NCBI GenBank assembly: GCA_001724265.1
Contig: MEDY01000032.1
Span: forward strand, 58,501-122,500
DNA: 64,000 nt
Direction: 5' to 3'
Source of the DNA: Rhizaria sp. SCN 62-66
Lineage: Eukaryota > Rhizaria, unplaced
Position 1 is the stretch's first letter, and each line of letters starts with the position of its first letter. Positions 31,777 to 40,894 of the stretch are shown one piece after another. A program made the translations under genes and the position numbers. Under the pieces are notes generated by a model, which saw only the letters and a program-made list of their open reading frames with translations, did no database searches and was not told where the DNA came from.

Positions 31777-32211
31777 ATGCGGGATTCACGTTCATTTGTC
31801 ACTATCTACACCGGAAATTGCTTTAAACAACCTGTACACCTTCCTGGGTGTGGCATTGCTTGCGGAGAAGATCCAAATCATGTTGGAACTAATGTTGAAG
31901 GCGTAACTGCAACGCATTCAGTCGGCACAGTGTTGATGTACCCCCACAGAGCGGTGCCAGACTCGACACAAACGATGCTACGGTTTATCGTCTTCGAACC
32001 ATGTCCGGTGAATGCGCTGGGCTGCACTGTGCCCGTCGGTCGCGTCACTTCGTGTGTGGAGGGTGGAGCGCCGGCGGATTACGACAGTGAAGACACACCT
32101 TTCGACGCGGTACAATTGCATCTATTCGCGACGTCGAAGTATGTCATGTGCGAGCATGGCGCAGCCAAAGATTACATCTATATTCAGTGCACACATTCTA
32201 AATCAAAGTGA
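31777..32211 (+). CDS. Possible small unknown protein (uncertain)
   Basis: 144-codon frame from an ATG at 31777. It is embedded in a 1.3-kb region with base composition between coding and spacer DNA. The predicted peptide alternates hydrophobic and polar residues (TMLRFIVFEPCPVNALGC, VQLHLFATSKYVMCEH) more like a folded beta protein than a random frame, and has seven cysteines. It lacks the Ala/Ser bias of every other gene here. No family is recognised. It may be a small gene, one exon of a gene, a decayed gene, or chance. Confidence 0.25.
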   Translation: MRDSRSFVTIYTGNCFKQPVHLPGCGIACGEDPNHVGTNVEGVTATHSVGTVLMYPHRAVPDSTQTMLRFIVFEPCPVNALGCTVPVGRVTSCVEGGAPADYDSEDTPFDAVQLHLFATSKYVMCEHGAAKDYIYIQCTHSKSK

Positions 32212-32451
32212 TGTGAACGTGTGGCGATTTGCGAGTCGTAAAGCTGTAAGTAACTTTCATGTAAAAAACATTGACAAAAAATGTGCGGGGTATCGTTTGG
32301 TGGGTATATCTATCAGTCACGTCAAGTTGTTCTTTGGACACAGATCGAACTTATTGATAAGGTTTCGTTTTTTATCGATGTCAACTTTTAGTAATAGTTC
32401 CGTTTTATTTTAAATACTGTTCATGTGATGTGTTAATCACTGTCTCGATGC

Positions 32452-34065
32452 TTAATCCTTCGTCACCTGGCGGCCGATAATGACGCGCATGACGTCGTTG
32501 GCACCCTCGAGGATCTGGTGCACGCGCAGATCACGCACGATCTTCTCCAGCGGGAAGTCGTTCAAGTAGCCGTAGCCGCCGTGGAGCTGCAGCGCGTCGT
32601 TGGCGATCTTGCTGCACATGTCCGTGGCAAAGCGCTTCGCCATCGCGCAGTGCATCGTCGCCTCGGGCGCCTTGGCATCGAGCAAGGAAGCGGCTCGGTG
32701 CACCATGAGGCGGGACGCGGTGAGCTCGGTCGCCATGTCGGCGAGCTTGAATTGCACGCCCTGAGAAACAGATGAAAAGAGGAAAAGTAGAAAGAAAAAA
32801 AGAAGTATAAGCAAGAAAAGAAGTATAAGATGTTGTGTTGTTTTAGTTTTGGATTCGTAAATGGCAAATGAAATCATGTTAATACAGCTGATTGTGGGGA
32901 TATCTCGAAGAAGAAAAAAACTCGCGTGCGTACCTGGAGAGTGTTCAGCGCAGCGCCGAACTGCTTGCGCTCAGCGGTATAGGCGCTGGCCGCGTTGAAC
33001 GCCGCCTGCGCGCCGCCGAGCGACATGGCGGCGATGTTGATGCGTCCGCTGTCGAGCCCCTTCATGGCGTAGGTGAAGCCCTGGCCCTCGACGCCGCCGA
33101 GGAGGTTGGCGGCGGGCACGACACAGTCCTCGAGGATGACGGCGCATGTCGGCTGGCTGTTCCAGCCCATCTTCTTCTCCTGCGCGCCGAACGAGAGGCC
33201 TGGGGTGCCCTTCTCGACGACAAAGGTGGAGATGCCCTTGGGGCCGGGGCCGCCGGTGCGCGCCATGACGACGTAGATGTCCGAAGTCGAGCCGCCAGAG
33301 ATGAAGGCCTTAGTGCCGTTGAGCACGTACGTGTCGCCAACCTTCTTGGCCGTCGTCTTGAGTGACGCGGCGTCGGAGCCCGCCGAGGGTTCGGTGAGGC
33401 AGTAGGACGCACAGTGCTCGAACGTGGCGAGCTTGGGGACGAACTTGGCGCGCTGCTCCGCGGTGCCGAAGGCGTCGATCATCCACGCGCACATGTTGTG
33501 GATCGTGATGTACGCCGCCGTCGACGGGCACGCCACGGCGAGTGCCTCAAAGATAACCGCGGCGTCAAGACGGCCGAGGCCCATGCCGCCGTGCTCTTCG
33601 CCGGTGTACACGGCCGCGAAGCCCATCTCGGCCGACTTGACCAGGGTCTCACGCGGGAACGTCTTGTTCCGGTCCCACTCGGCCGCGAAGGGGGCGATCT
33701 CGGTCGCGGCAAACTGTGCAGCGGCCTCCTGTAGTAGAGAAGAGTTGAAAGTGAATAATGGAAGCGAAATGACATTGAGTTCAGTTGAGATATCATAGGA
33801 AGACGGCGCTAAAGACTCGAAGAGGTAGTGACAATGACGACTGGTGTGAAGTGTGGCTAAGAGTGTAAAGGCTGTCAGACAAGCAACGCACCTGAAGAGC
33901 CTTCTGCTCATCGGTGAGGCCAATGCTGGGGTCGAACTTCATCGCACGACGAGGCGCGGAGGCGTGGAAGAGAGCGGAAGGCGCAGACGCGAGAAGTGAA
34001 GAGACAGCAGTGCGCGAAACAGCGGCCGGGCGCGACATACGCGAAGCGAGCTTGGAGGCAAGCAT
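32452..34065 (-). CDS. ACAD8: Isobutyryl-CoA dehydrogenase, mitochondrial (acyl-CoA dehydrogenase family)
   Basis: FAD-dependent oxidation of isobutyryl-CoA to methacrylyl-CoA in mitochondrial valine breakdown, passing electrons to ETF. Three exons: 34065-33892, 33728-32934 and 32760-32452. Introns are 163 and 173 nt, both phase 0, with donors GTGCGT and GTACGC. The protein is 425 aa, close to the family's usual length. The first about 40 residues are basic and Ser/Ala-rich, a mitochondrial presequence. Diagnostic stretches match ACAD8: [65 protein letters not shown], and [10 protein letters not shown] followed by [14 protein letters not shown]. The Glu in ILEG is the expected catalytic base. 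The exon junctions fall within perfectly conserved family sequence, which confirms the splicing. Confidence 0.95.
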
Positions 34066-34746
34066 CGGGATCTATATAGATGCAATGTCAAATTATATTA
34101 TCATGGTATAATATCTTGATGAGAGGCCGTATGTCAAGAGTGAAGTGTCTTTAAGTAGCATGCGCAAAGCAGGAAGGGGGCAGGCGAAATCGCCTTCCAC
34201 AAAAGTAGTTGATGCCGCTTACGAACAACAAATCAAAGGATTTAATTACAATCAACGGTAGACCAATACGCGTTTAGTCATGCACAGACAGTCGCAGTGA
34301 AAACGGACATTTATGAATTGCGTTATAGTTCACGCAATTTAGGGTCTAACAAGATCCCTTCTGAGTCTTGTTCCGGTCACCACAGCGCGAAGCCCAAAGT
34401 ACAAAGCAGCATGATACGAAGTATTAATGGATCCAATTTCGGTTCTGTATAAGAAAAACTGACTACAATGAACAAAGACAAGGAAATGCGCCGTACGGCG
34501 CGTTATCATCCATATGTTCAACATGCAATCAATTGTTCACTCACAACGTTCGTTGCTTGCTTGCTCACTCAACTCTCGAGACACAACGCGACAAGAAGAT
34601 TAAGCACAGCAGAAGCACAGCAAACCCTTCCTAACTTTAAAGATGACTCACATCTACATCTACAACAACATCAAACACCAACCAACCGGACCGTTGTCAA
34701 TGAGACAACGCTCATCAGAGGAAATCAAGTCAACAATCTGACTTAC
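34066..34746. other. Spacer between dehydrogenase and hydrolase genes
   Basis: AT-rich. A perfect 12-bp palindrome ATCTATATAGAT at 34070-34081 lies 4 bp upstream of the dehydrogenase ATG, where it would be in or just above a very short 5' leader. No gene is seen. Confidence 0.45.
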
Positions 34747-36189
34747 TTAGGGAGTGGTGCGGAAGAAGGAGAAGAGGATGGACTGCGCGGCGATGAGCGC
34801 ATCGACGGGCTGGCCGACCTGGTTGATGATGAGGTCGTTGTGGTCGAGGTTGCCGAGGATGATAGCGCGGCCACCAGGGATGAGCTGGTCGGAGATGGTG
34901 GCGACACCGTCGTTGATCTCGCCCGCGGCCTGCTTGGCGACGGACGCGATGGCCTTGCCGAGGTCCGACGAGGGGGACTCGGAGTGGGTGGCCACAGCCA
35001 GCACGCGGAGCTGGTTGTAGTCGATGGGGTACTTGGCGATGAACTCCTGGCGCGACTTGTGGCTGAGGTCACCGGCGGACGCGGCGTTGAAGCCGGCCTT
35101 GACAAGCTCGATGACAGTGTCACCAGAGAGGTTCTTGGCGTCGTCGGCGAGGAAAGAGCCGCCCCAGACGCCGTTAATGGAGATGATGCCGTGGATCATG
35201 GAGGCCGCGTCGGGGTACAGGCCGATGAGGGCGTGGACGGGGATGGAGCCGATCGAGTGGGCAACGAGAATGACGGGCTGGGACTTGTAGCGCTTGTACA
35301 GCTCAGTGAGCTCGGAGTAGACGGACGCGGCGATCTCGAGGGTGGACTTGGACTCACTCTGCGCGGTCTGCACGATCTGCATGGGGTGCACGCCGAAGCC
35401 CTTGAGGGCGGTGACGAGGGGAGCGAAGTACTTGTCCTTGGGGGCGCCGAAGCCGGGAACGAGGAGGTACGAGTACTCGCGGATCTTGAGCGCCTCGGTG
35501 ACGTTGACGGGGGTGTAGCAGCCCGACTTGAACTTATCGTAGGCGCCGATGTAGACGTCGGTGATGTTCACGGGGGCAGGAGTGCCGGGCTGGCGGAGGG
35601 CCCAGCCGGAGAGCTTGGGGGCGGGCTTGGAGATGATGGTCTGCTTGTACGCAGCCTCCTTGGTGTACTTGCGGCGGCCGCCGATGCCACCGACGGGGAG
35701 GATGACCATGCCGGCGGTCAGGTCGGGGTAGGGGGCAGAGACGAAGGGGGCAGGAGCGGGGGCATCCTCAGCCTCGGCCTCGGCCTCAACCTCAGCCTCA
35801 GCCTCAGCCTCAGCCTCAGCCTCAGCCTCAGCCTCGGCGTCAACCTCAGCCTCAGCCTCGGCGTCAACCTCAGTCTCAGCCTCAGCATCGACCTCGGCCT
35901 CAGCGTCGAGCTCGACGAAGGCGTGCTCCTCAGAGTCGGCCTCAGTCTCGGCATCAGCCTCAGCCTCGAGCTCGAGCTCGGAGTCAGCCTCAGCCTCGGC
36001 GTCAGCGACGACCTCAGCATCGGCGTCGACCTCGGTCTCGAGCTCGGCGTCAGCCTCAAGCTCGAACTCGGCGTCGGCGTCGACCTCGATCAGCGAGACG
36101 TCGTTGGCCTCGACCTCATAGCCCTGCTGGGAAGCGAAGGCAACGGCGAGCACACCCAGAAGCACCAGCAGAAGAGTGGTGCAACGCAT
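34747..36189 (-). CDS. Secreted alpha/beta-hydrolase (lipase-like) with long acidic Ala/Glu/Asp tract
   Basis: 480 aa from the ATG at 36189. A classical signal peptide (MRCTTLLLVLLGVLAVAFAS) comes first. Residues about 25-147 are almost only Glu, Asp, Ala and Val in two-residue periods. The C-terminal about 330 residues look like an alpha/beta hydrolase. There is a nucleophile elbow VAHSIGS (Ser about 312, the first Gly of GxSxG replaced by Ala) after a beta strand QPVILVAHS. A LDHND motif near 450 could supply the catalytic His. YLLVPGFGAP near 240 resembles the oxyanion-loop strand of lipases. Family members hydrolyse esters; the substrate is unknown. The acidic tract may act as a propeptide, metal-binding or surface-binding segment. 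The gene is divergent from ARPC2. Confidence 0.78.
   Translation of the reverse strand: MRCTTLLLVLLGVLAVAFASQQGYEVEANDVSLIEVDADAEFELEADAELETEVDADAEVVADAEAEADSELELEAEADAETEADSEEHAFVELDAEAEVDAEAETEVDAEAEAEVDAEAEAEAEAEAEAEAEVEAEAEAEDAPAPAPFVSAPYPDLTAGMVILPVGGIGGRRKYTKEAAYKQTIISKPAPKLSGWALRQPGTPAPVNITDVYIGAYDKFKSGCYTPVNVTEALKIREYSYLLVPGFGAPKDKYFAPLVTALKGFGVHPMQIVQTAQSESKSTLEIAASVYSELTELYKRYKSQPVILVAHSIGSIPVHALIGLYPDAASMIHGIISINGVWGGSFLADDAKNLSGDTVIELVKAGFNAASAGDLSHKSRQEFIAKYPIDYNQLRVLAVATHSESPSSDLGKAIASVAKQAAGEINDGVATISDQLIPGGRAIILGNLDHNDLIINQVGQPVDALIAAQSILFSFFRTTP
35768..36080. repeat. GCCTCA-type hexamer repeat encoding the acidic tract
   Basis: Imperfect hexamers of the form GCCTCA/GCCTCG/GTCGAC; the purest stretch is about 35790-35835. 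On the coding strand they give Ala-Glu, Val-Asp and Ala-Asp dipeptides. The repeat leaves the opposite strand open as well. Confidence 0.85.
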
Positions 36190-36988
36190 CTAAACGTCGG
36201 GCAGGACAAAATGAAAAAGATGAAGGTGGGGGAGGTGGGGCAGCGAAAGAGCAAGGCCCAAGTAGAAGACAGCAGGGTGAGACTACAATATGGAGTTGAA
36301 ATTGGGACGGGGGTGCCTACAATATATCGATGCGTAGTATGATGGGTCAAGAACAGGGCGCAGGGAGACCGCAGAGGGAAGAATAAAGTGGGGCCAAAGG
36401 GGGACATCGAGGTTGGGGGTCGAGCCCCCCCTTTCCGAGTGGGATACGAACAGTCACAGCAACGGTGGAAAGCCGGGACAATATGACAAGTAAGAAACAC
36501 GACGTAATAAACGACATATAGAAATCAAAACTCCGCATATGCGCGTTGTGGGGGGTAAAGCTTGGATTTCGACGTGGCAGGTGGGCTTGCCCTCTGAGGG
36601 CTTGAACGGAAGTTTGGCCGCGGAGAGGAGAGATGGTTGCTCACGGTCACTTGGGGCAGCTCGCGACTGACGACCAACCTCGAGGCGAGCGAGACCGACC
36701 GAGCGTTCGTCCCCAGCCAGATTCTCGTGCTGGCAGAGAAATGTCCTTTGCGATTGCTACCGAGTGTCAGTGCACACATCAAGAATATCACCGGCTAGAA
36801 TGTGGTGCCAAGATGCTGTGTATTTTGCCCATATCGGCGCTGACGATATTTGTGGCCCGCTAAAGAGCCTCGCGTCGGCCCTCCACGAGGACATCGTATC
36901 TCCCTCCCACTGACACACGCTCACCTCTCTCTCGCCCCTCTTTTGCTTCCTCGTGCGTTTTTGTCTGCCGTTGTAGTCTCGCTAAACC
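36190..36988. other. Divergent promoter region (hydrolase / ARPC2)
   Basis: About 800 bp between divergent starts. A CT-rich stretch (about 36895-36955) immediately precedes the ARPC2 ATG. Small open frames on both strands lack coding features. Confidence 0.5.
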
Positions 36989-38314
36989 ATGATTCTCCTC
37001 GAGTCTGGCAACCGCATTGTCGCAGAGACTGTCAAGGGCGTCATCATCCCGTACGTTCCCCATCTTACTTAACTTTCGCTCTGTCCTCTCTTGGTTCACC
37101 CAGCACTCACTTCAGAGAATGCTCCTGCCACGTCTACTCTGTCATTGATGTCTTTCTTTAAACATACGCTTACGTCACCACTTTTTCTTTGCTTTTTATG
37201 TGTTTCTTTCCAAAAACATGTTCACATCCGTCCGCTGCACCTCGCCACAAAACAGTGACCCCGACTTCAAGCCCCAGCCTTTCGACGTCCGCATCTCCGA
37301 CTTCGACAACGCGTCCTTCCTCCTTCTCTCCAACGACGCCGAGACCGTCTCCGTCTCCCTTGCGCTCCCCTGCTACCACCAGATCGCCGAGTTCGGTGCT
37401 AAGGCTGCCATCGACAAGGCCTTCGGCGCCTATGTCATGCCCGAGGCCGAGAAGGGCTTCGATGTCACTGTCCAGGTACGTTACACTATCCCGCACGAGC
37501 ACTTCATACTGAAACCAGCATGACGTAGATCTGCATTTATAAGATCCAGTTAGTCTCTGCTGGACTAGCCCCGCTCTTTCTGCCTCAAATCAGCGCAATC
37601 TGCTCATCTATATCTGTCCTTTATTCTTACACGCACTCTCCTCACCTGTCCGCTTTTGCCTCGGCTCGCCCACAGGTCAAGAAGGCTGACTGGGAGGGCA
37701 AGGAGGAGGCCACCATCGAGCTCCTCGCCTCCCTCAAGCGCGTTGCCCTCGGCGGCGTGTTCGAGCACTTCTTCGCCGCCGTCAACGCCGGCACCTCTGG
37801 CTCTCTCGCGCCCTTCAAGTTCGACCTCCGCCCCGACACGACGGTGTACTTCGTGCCCGGCGCCGACCGCATCCTCGTCTGCTTCCAGCTCGCCTTCATC
37901 GACAAGGCCGACCAGATTATCGGCAAGGTCTTCCTGACCGAGTTCGCAGACCCGTCGCTGCGCCGCAAGGTCCAGCGTGCGCCCACTGTCTCCTTCGCGG
38001 CCCAGCCCCAGCCTGAGCTTAAGGCCTTCGGCGTCGAGACGGCTTCGCCCTCGGACCTGGGCTTCGTGTCCTTCACGCTGCAGCAGATGCACTGCGCTGA
38101 CAACGTGCGCGCCAAGGCTGTCGAGGGCATCCAGACCTTCCGCAACTTCGTCCAGTACCACCTCAAGTGCGCTAAGGCCTACTTCCACTCCCGCATGCGC
38201 GCGCGCGTCGTGGACCTCACCAAGGTGCTCAACCGCGCCCGCATCGACCAGACCAAGGGCACCGGTGCCAAGGCCACGATCACCGCCGCCGGCAAGCTCG
38301 TCCTCAAGAAGTAA
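36989..38314 (+). CDS. ARPC2: Arp2/3 complex 34-kDa subunit (p34-Arc)
   Basis: Structural core subunit of the Arp2/3 complex that nucleates branched actin filaments in the cytoplasm. Three exons: 36989-37050, 37256-37475 and 37676-38314, with introns of 205 and 200 nt and donors GTACGT at both. Spliced length is 306 aa, against about 300 in animals. The N-terminus MILLESGNRIVAET matches the family's MILLE...NRI..ET. Further conserved stretches are IGKVFLTEF, LGFVSFTLQ, TFRNFVQYHLKCAKAY and the signature HSRMRARVVDLTKVLNRAR near the C-terminus. The first exon ends in a split Pro codon, and the join gives a smooth family alignment. Not low-complexity, unlike most neighbours. Confidence 0.96.
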
Positions 38315-39006
38315 ACGCGGACACTTCATCCGTTCGTGTTATGTGTTAAACGCAACAAAATGTGCATCCGGTAACATTTTACAATCGTTGCTGAGTGTTG
38401 TTGCTTGACTTCTTCTGTGATTACTGCCACCATTGCTGCTTTATGGCTGTGAGACATACTGTTTGTATATCTATCGAGTGCTTATGGACAACATGAGTGT
38501 TGTGTGACGTTTACATTAGAGTAATATTAGTCGTCTCGACGCGTCTTTTGTCATGCGTCTTCAGACAGGAGTGTGCACTCTTGGTCGGTTGTGGCTGGTT
38601 GGTTACCTTTTTGGTTTATTGCTTTGTTGATTTTTTTTTCTCTCACACCCTTTGCATCTTGGTGAGGTGGTTAACGGAACTGATATTATGAACAAGTGTA
38701 GCGCAAAAGTGAGGTCAAAATCGAGGTGTTATTGCAGTTACGCAATGACGTATCCTTCTCACCTTGACTACATGCGTAATGGTATCGCAGAGTTTCACAT
38801 GTACATAATACTATATACATAAACATAAATATCAATTCATGACACGCATGATATAGCTTTCCAAACACGCAATTAGAATGTCGCTCTTGTCACACTGTGT
38901 TTGAAATGGGTGGGCTTTTTATTTTGTGATGTTGGCCCTAAAGTCAGCTAAAGAACGATAGAAAGTCGGTTTTGGACCAAGAAAAGAATCACATGAACCG
39001 CCACAC
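38315..39006. other. Convergent intergenic region (ARPC2 / AT-hook protein)
   Basis: About 690 bp of T-rich spacer. No coding region, tRNA or clear repeat is recognised. Confidence 0.5.
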
Positions 39007-40404
39007 TCAGCGCAGCGAGCGCGCGGTGCCCAGCGAGCGCGCGGTGCCCAGCGAGCTCACATCCACACTACCGCTCCCGCTGCCGCTGGCGCTGCCGCTG
39101 CTCGACAGCAGTTGGTAGAGCGCGCGGGTTGACCCCGCCGTGGCCCCGGCTGTGGACCCGGCCCCGAGAGCGCGCGCGTGCACCGGCTCGGTCGCCGCAG
39201 CAGCGGTCACCGCAGGGGCGGACCCTAATTTGGTGTCTGACGCCTTGACGCTGCGTCTCGCGGCAGTAACGCCGGTGGTCGGAGCCTTCTTGAGCGAGCG
39301 AAGCGTGTCTGGGGCAGATGCAGAGGCTGCCGCAGCTTTCACCGCTGCCGCAGTTGCAGCAGCAGCAGCAGACGCCGGCGCAGTGAGAGGAGCAGGAGGT
39401 GCGGCAGCAACAGCAGCAGCAGCAGCAGTCCTGGGGGCGGCGACAGCGGCGGCAGGAGCAGCGGCAACCGCGTTGGCGGCGGCAGCGTTGACAGCGGCCG
39501 AGTTGGCGGCGAGACCAGCGGCGCTGGAGGTCACTGCGGCCACCGCTGCGATGAATGCCCTCGAGGGTCGGCCGCGGCCGCGCTTGACCGGGAAACCGTT
39601 GGCGTCGAACTCGACCGCGGCGGCCTGGTAGGCATAGCCAGTGGCCTTCTTCTTCGGTTTGATCCCGTCGGCGCTGACATCAGCCTTCGAGTCATCAATA
39701 TCATTAGCAGGCTTCTTGGTAAGAAGCCTGTTGGCAGTGACAGTGTTGTTGACAGCAGCATTGGGCACGCTGGTCGCGCTACCAGCGGCGGCTGCGGCGG
39801 CAGCCAAGACTGCGGCGGCGGCGGCGGCAACGGCTGCGGCGCGGTCCTTGCGGGGGCGGCCACGCCCGCGTTTGACAGCGGGCACAACTTCGACATCATC
39901 ATCGTCGTCGTCGTCGTTGTCGTCGCCGTTACCGTCAGCGTCGCTGCCCTCGACTCTAGACTTGGCCAGGGTATTCGTGGGCGCGGGCTTGGCCGCAACC
40001 GGAGTGCGACTGGGGACCGCAGCGGTGAAAGCTGAGGCGGAGGTGGAGGAGCCTGACGCTAGTGTCGGGGTGGCCGCAACACCAGGGACGATGATCGCGG
40101 CCTTGACAGGGGTGACACCGGCCTCAATCGCCTTGATAGTGCGCGTAGCAAAGTCGTCTTTCATGCCCAGGAGGCGGGAAAGGCCGGACATGCTAAGACC
40201 AACGCCGCCGGGGAGGGAAGCCTTCTTGCCAGTAAAGTTGTAGACGGCGCGGACGACGTCGGCGGGGCGCAGGTCGGGGATCTGCTCCTCGGTGAAACCG
40301 AGACTTTTAAGGAGCTCCTCCCGGAGGGATAACTTCTCCTCCTCGGTGAGAATTTCACCAGCAATGTCCACATTTGCAATAGGAGCGCGGAGAGATCGCA
40401 CCAT
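39007..40404 (-). CDS. AT-hook DNA-binding-type protein, Ala-rich
   Basis: I choose the ATG at 40404 (465 aa). The frame is open to an ATG at 40536, but that extra segment is AT-rich like a leader. The N-terminal about 95 residues look folded and helical (ILTEEEKLSLREELLKSLGF, DLRPADVVRAVYNFTGKK), with no family recognised. Two AT-hooks follow: VKRGRGRPRKD (about residue 177, just after an Asp run) and VKRGRGRPSRA (about 272). AT-hooks bind the minor groove of AT-rich DNA, so a nuclear chromatin or transcription role is likely. The rest is Ala-rich disorder ending in a Ser/Gly run and the repeated hexapeptide GTARSL. Confidence 0.78.
   Translation of the reverse strand: MVRSLRAPIANVDIAGEILTEEEKLSLREELLKSLGFTEEQIPDLRPADVVRAVYNFTGKKASLPGGVGLSMSGLSRLLGMKDDFATRTIKAIEAGVTPVKAAIIVPGVAATPTLASGSSTSASAFTAAVPSRTPVAAKPAPTNTLAKSRVEGSDADGNGDDNDDDDDDDVEVVPAVKRGRGRPRKDRAAAVAAAAAAVLAAAAAAAGSATSVPNAAVNNTVTANRLLTKKPANDIDDSKADVSADGIKPKKKATGYAYQAAAVEFDANGFPVKRGRGRPSRAFIAAVAAVTSSAAGLAANSAAVNAAAANAVAAAPAAAVAAPRTAAAAAVAAAPPAPLTAPASAAAAATAAAVKAAAASASAPDTLRSLKKAPTTGVTAARRSVKASDTKLGSAPAVTAAAATEPVHARALGAGSTAGATAGSTRALYQLLSSSGSASGSGSGSVDVSSLGTARSLGTARSLR
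39010..39054. repeat. 18-bp tandem repeat at the 3' end of the AT-hook gene
   Basis: About 2.5 copies of an 18-bp unit (CAGCGAGCGCGCGGTGCC). It encodes the hexapeptide GTARSL twice at the extreme C-terminus and keeps frame. Confidence 0.85.
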
Positions 40405-40894
40405 TGTATTTGACGATGAAAAACGCGCGTAATTTGAATTGAAAAAGGACATGAGTCTCAAGCCAGGATCCGATATTATCAGTCCCTCTTGACTTTCTAA
40501 AAAGTATTGGGAGTACTCAAAATAAGTTGAGCTCATAAAAAATAAAAATGATCTTTATTACAATTATGACAAATCTTGCACATACAGCAAAAACATCTGT
40601 ATTGATGAACAATTCAGCTCACATGTCAAAGCAAAGGATACGAAATTTTCAAAAAGATTGTTTCTGAGTCAAGAGACATCCAATAACACTCCAATACATC
40701 TGTATGACCTCAACAACAGATATTGTCACATACTCAAAAATAAGCTTACAGTATATATAATTACCACTTCGCACCTAACTCTCCAAAACCTCACCAACGC
40801 TCCCATTCAAACAAACAACTTTCTCACACATTTGTGACATGGCACATCAATCATAACTTACTTCACTTGGAGTGAGCCCGCTCCGCTCTGCTCC
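40405..40894. other. Spacer between AT-hook and TTLL genes
   Basis: AT-rich. It includes the AT-hook gene's probable leader (or an alternative 44-codon N-terminal extension to 40536) and the TTLL 3' end. No other gene is seen. Confidence 0.5.

Noticed and set aside
31523-31906. Plus-strand frame with a GTACGT at 31748 as a possible first exon
   Set aside because: No acceptor downstream joins it in phase to the 31777-32211 frame, and no domain is seen.
34468-36342. 624-codon plus-strand frame rich in LSLSLG repeats
   Set aside because: It mirrors the acidic hexamer repeat and the hydrolase on the other strand; there is no independent signal.
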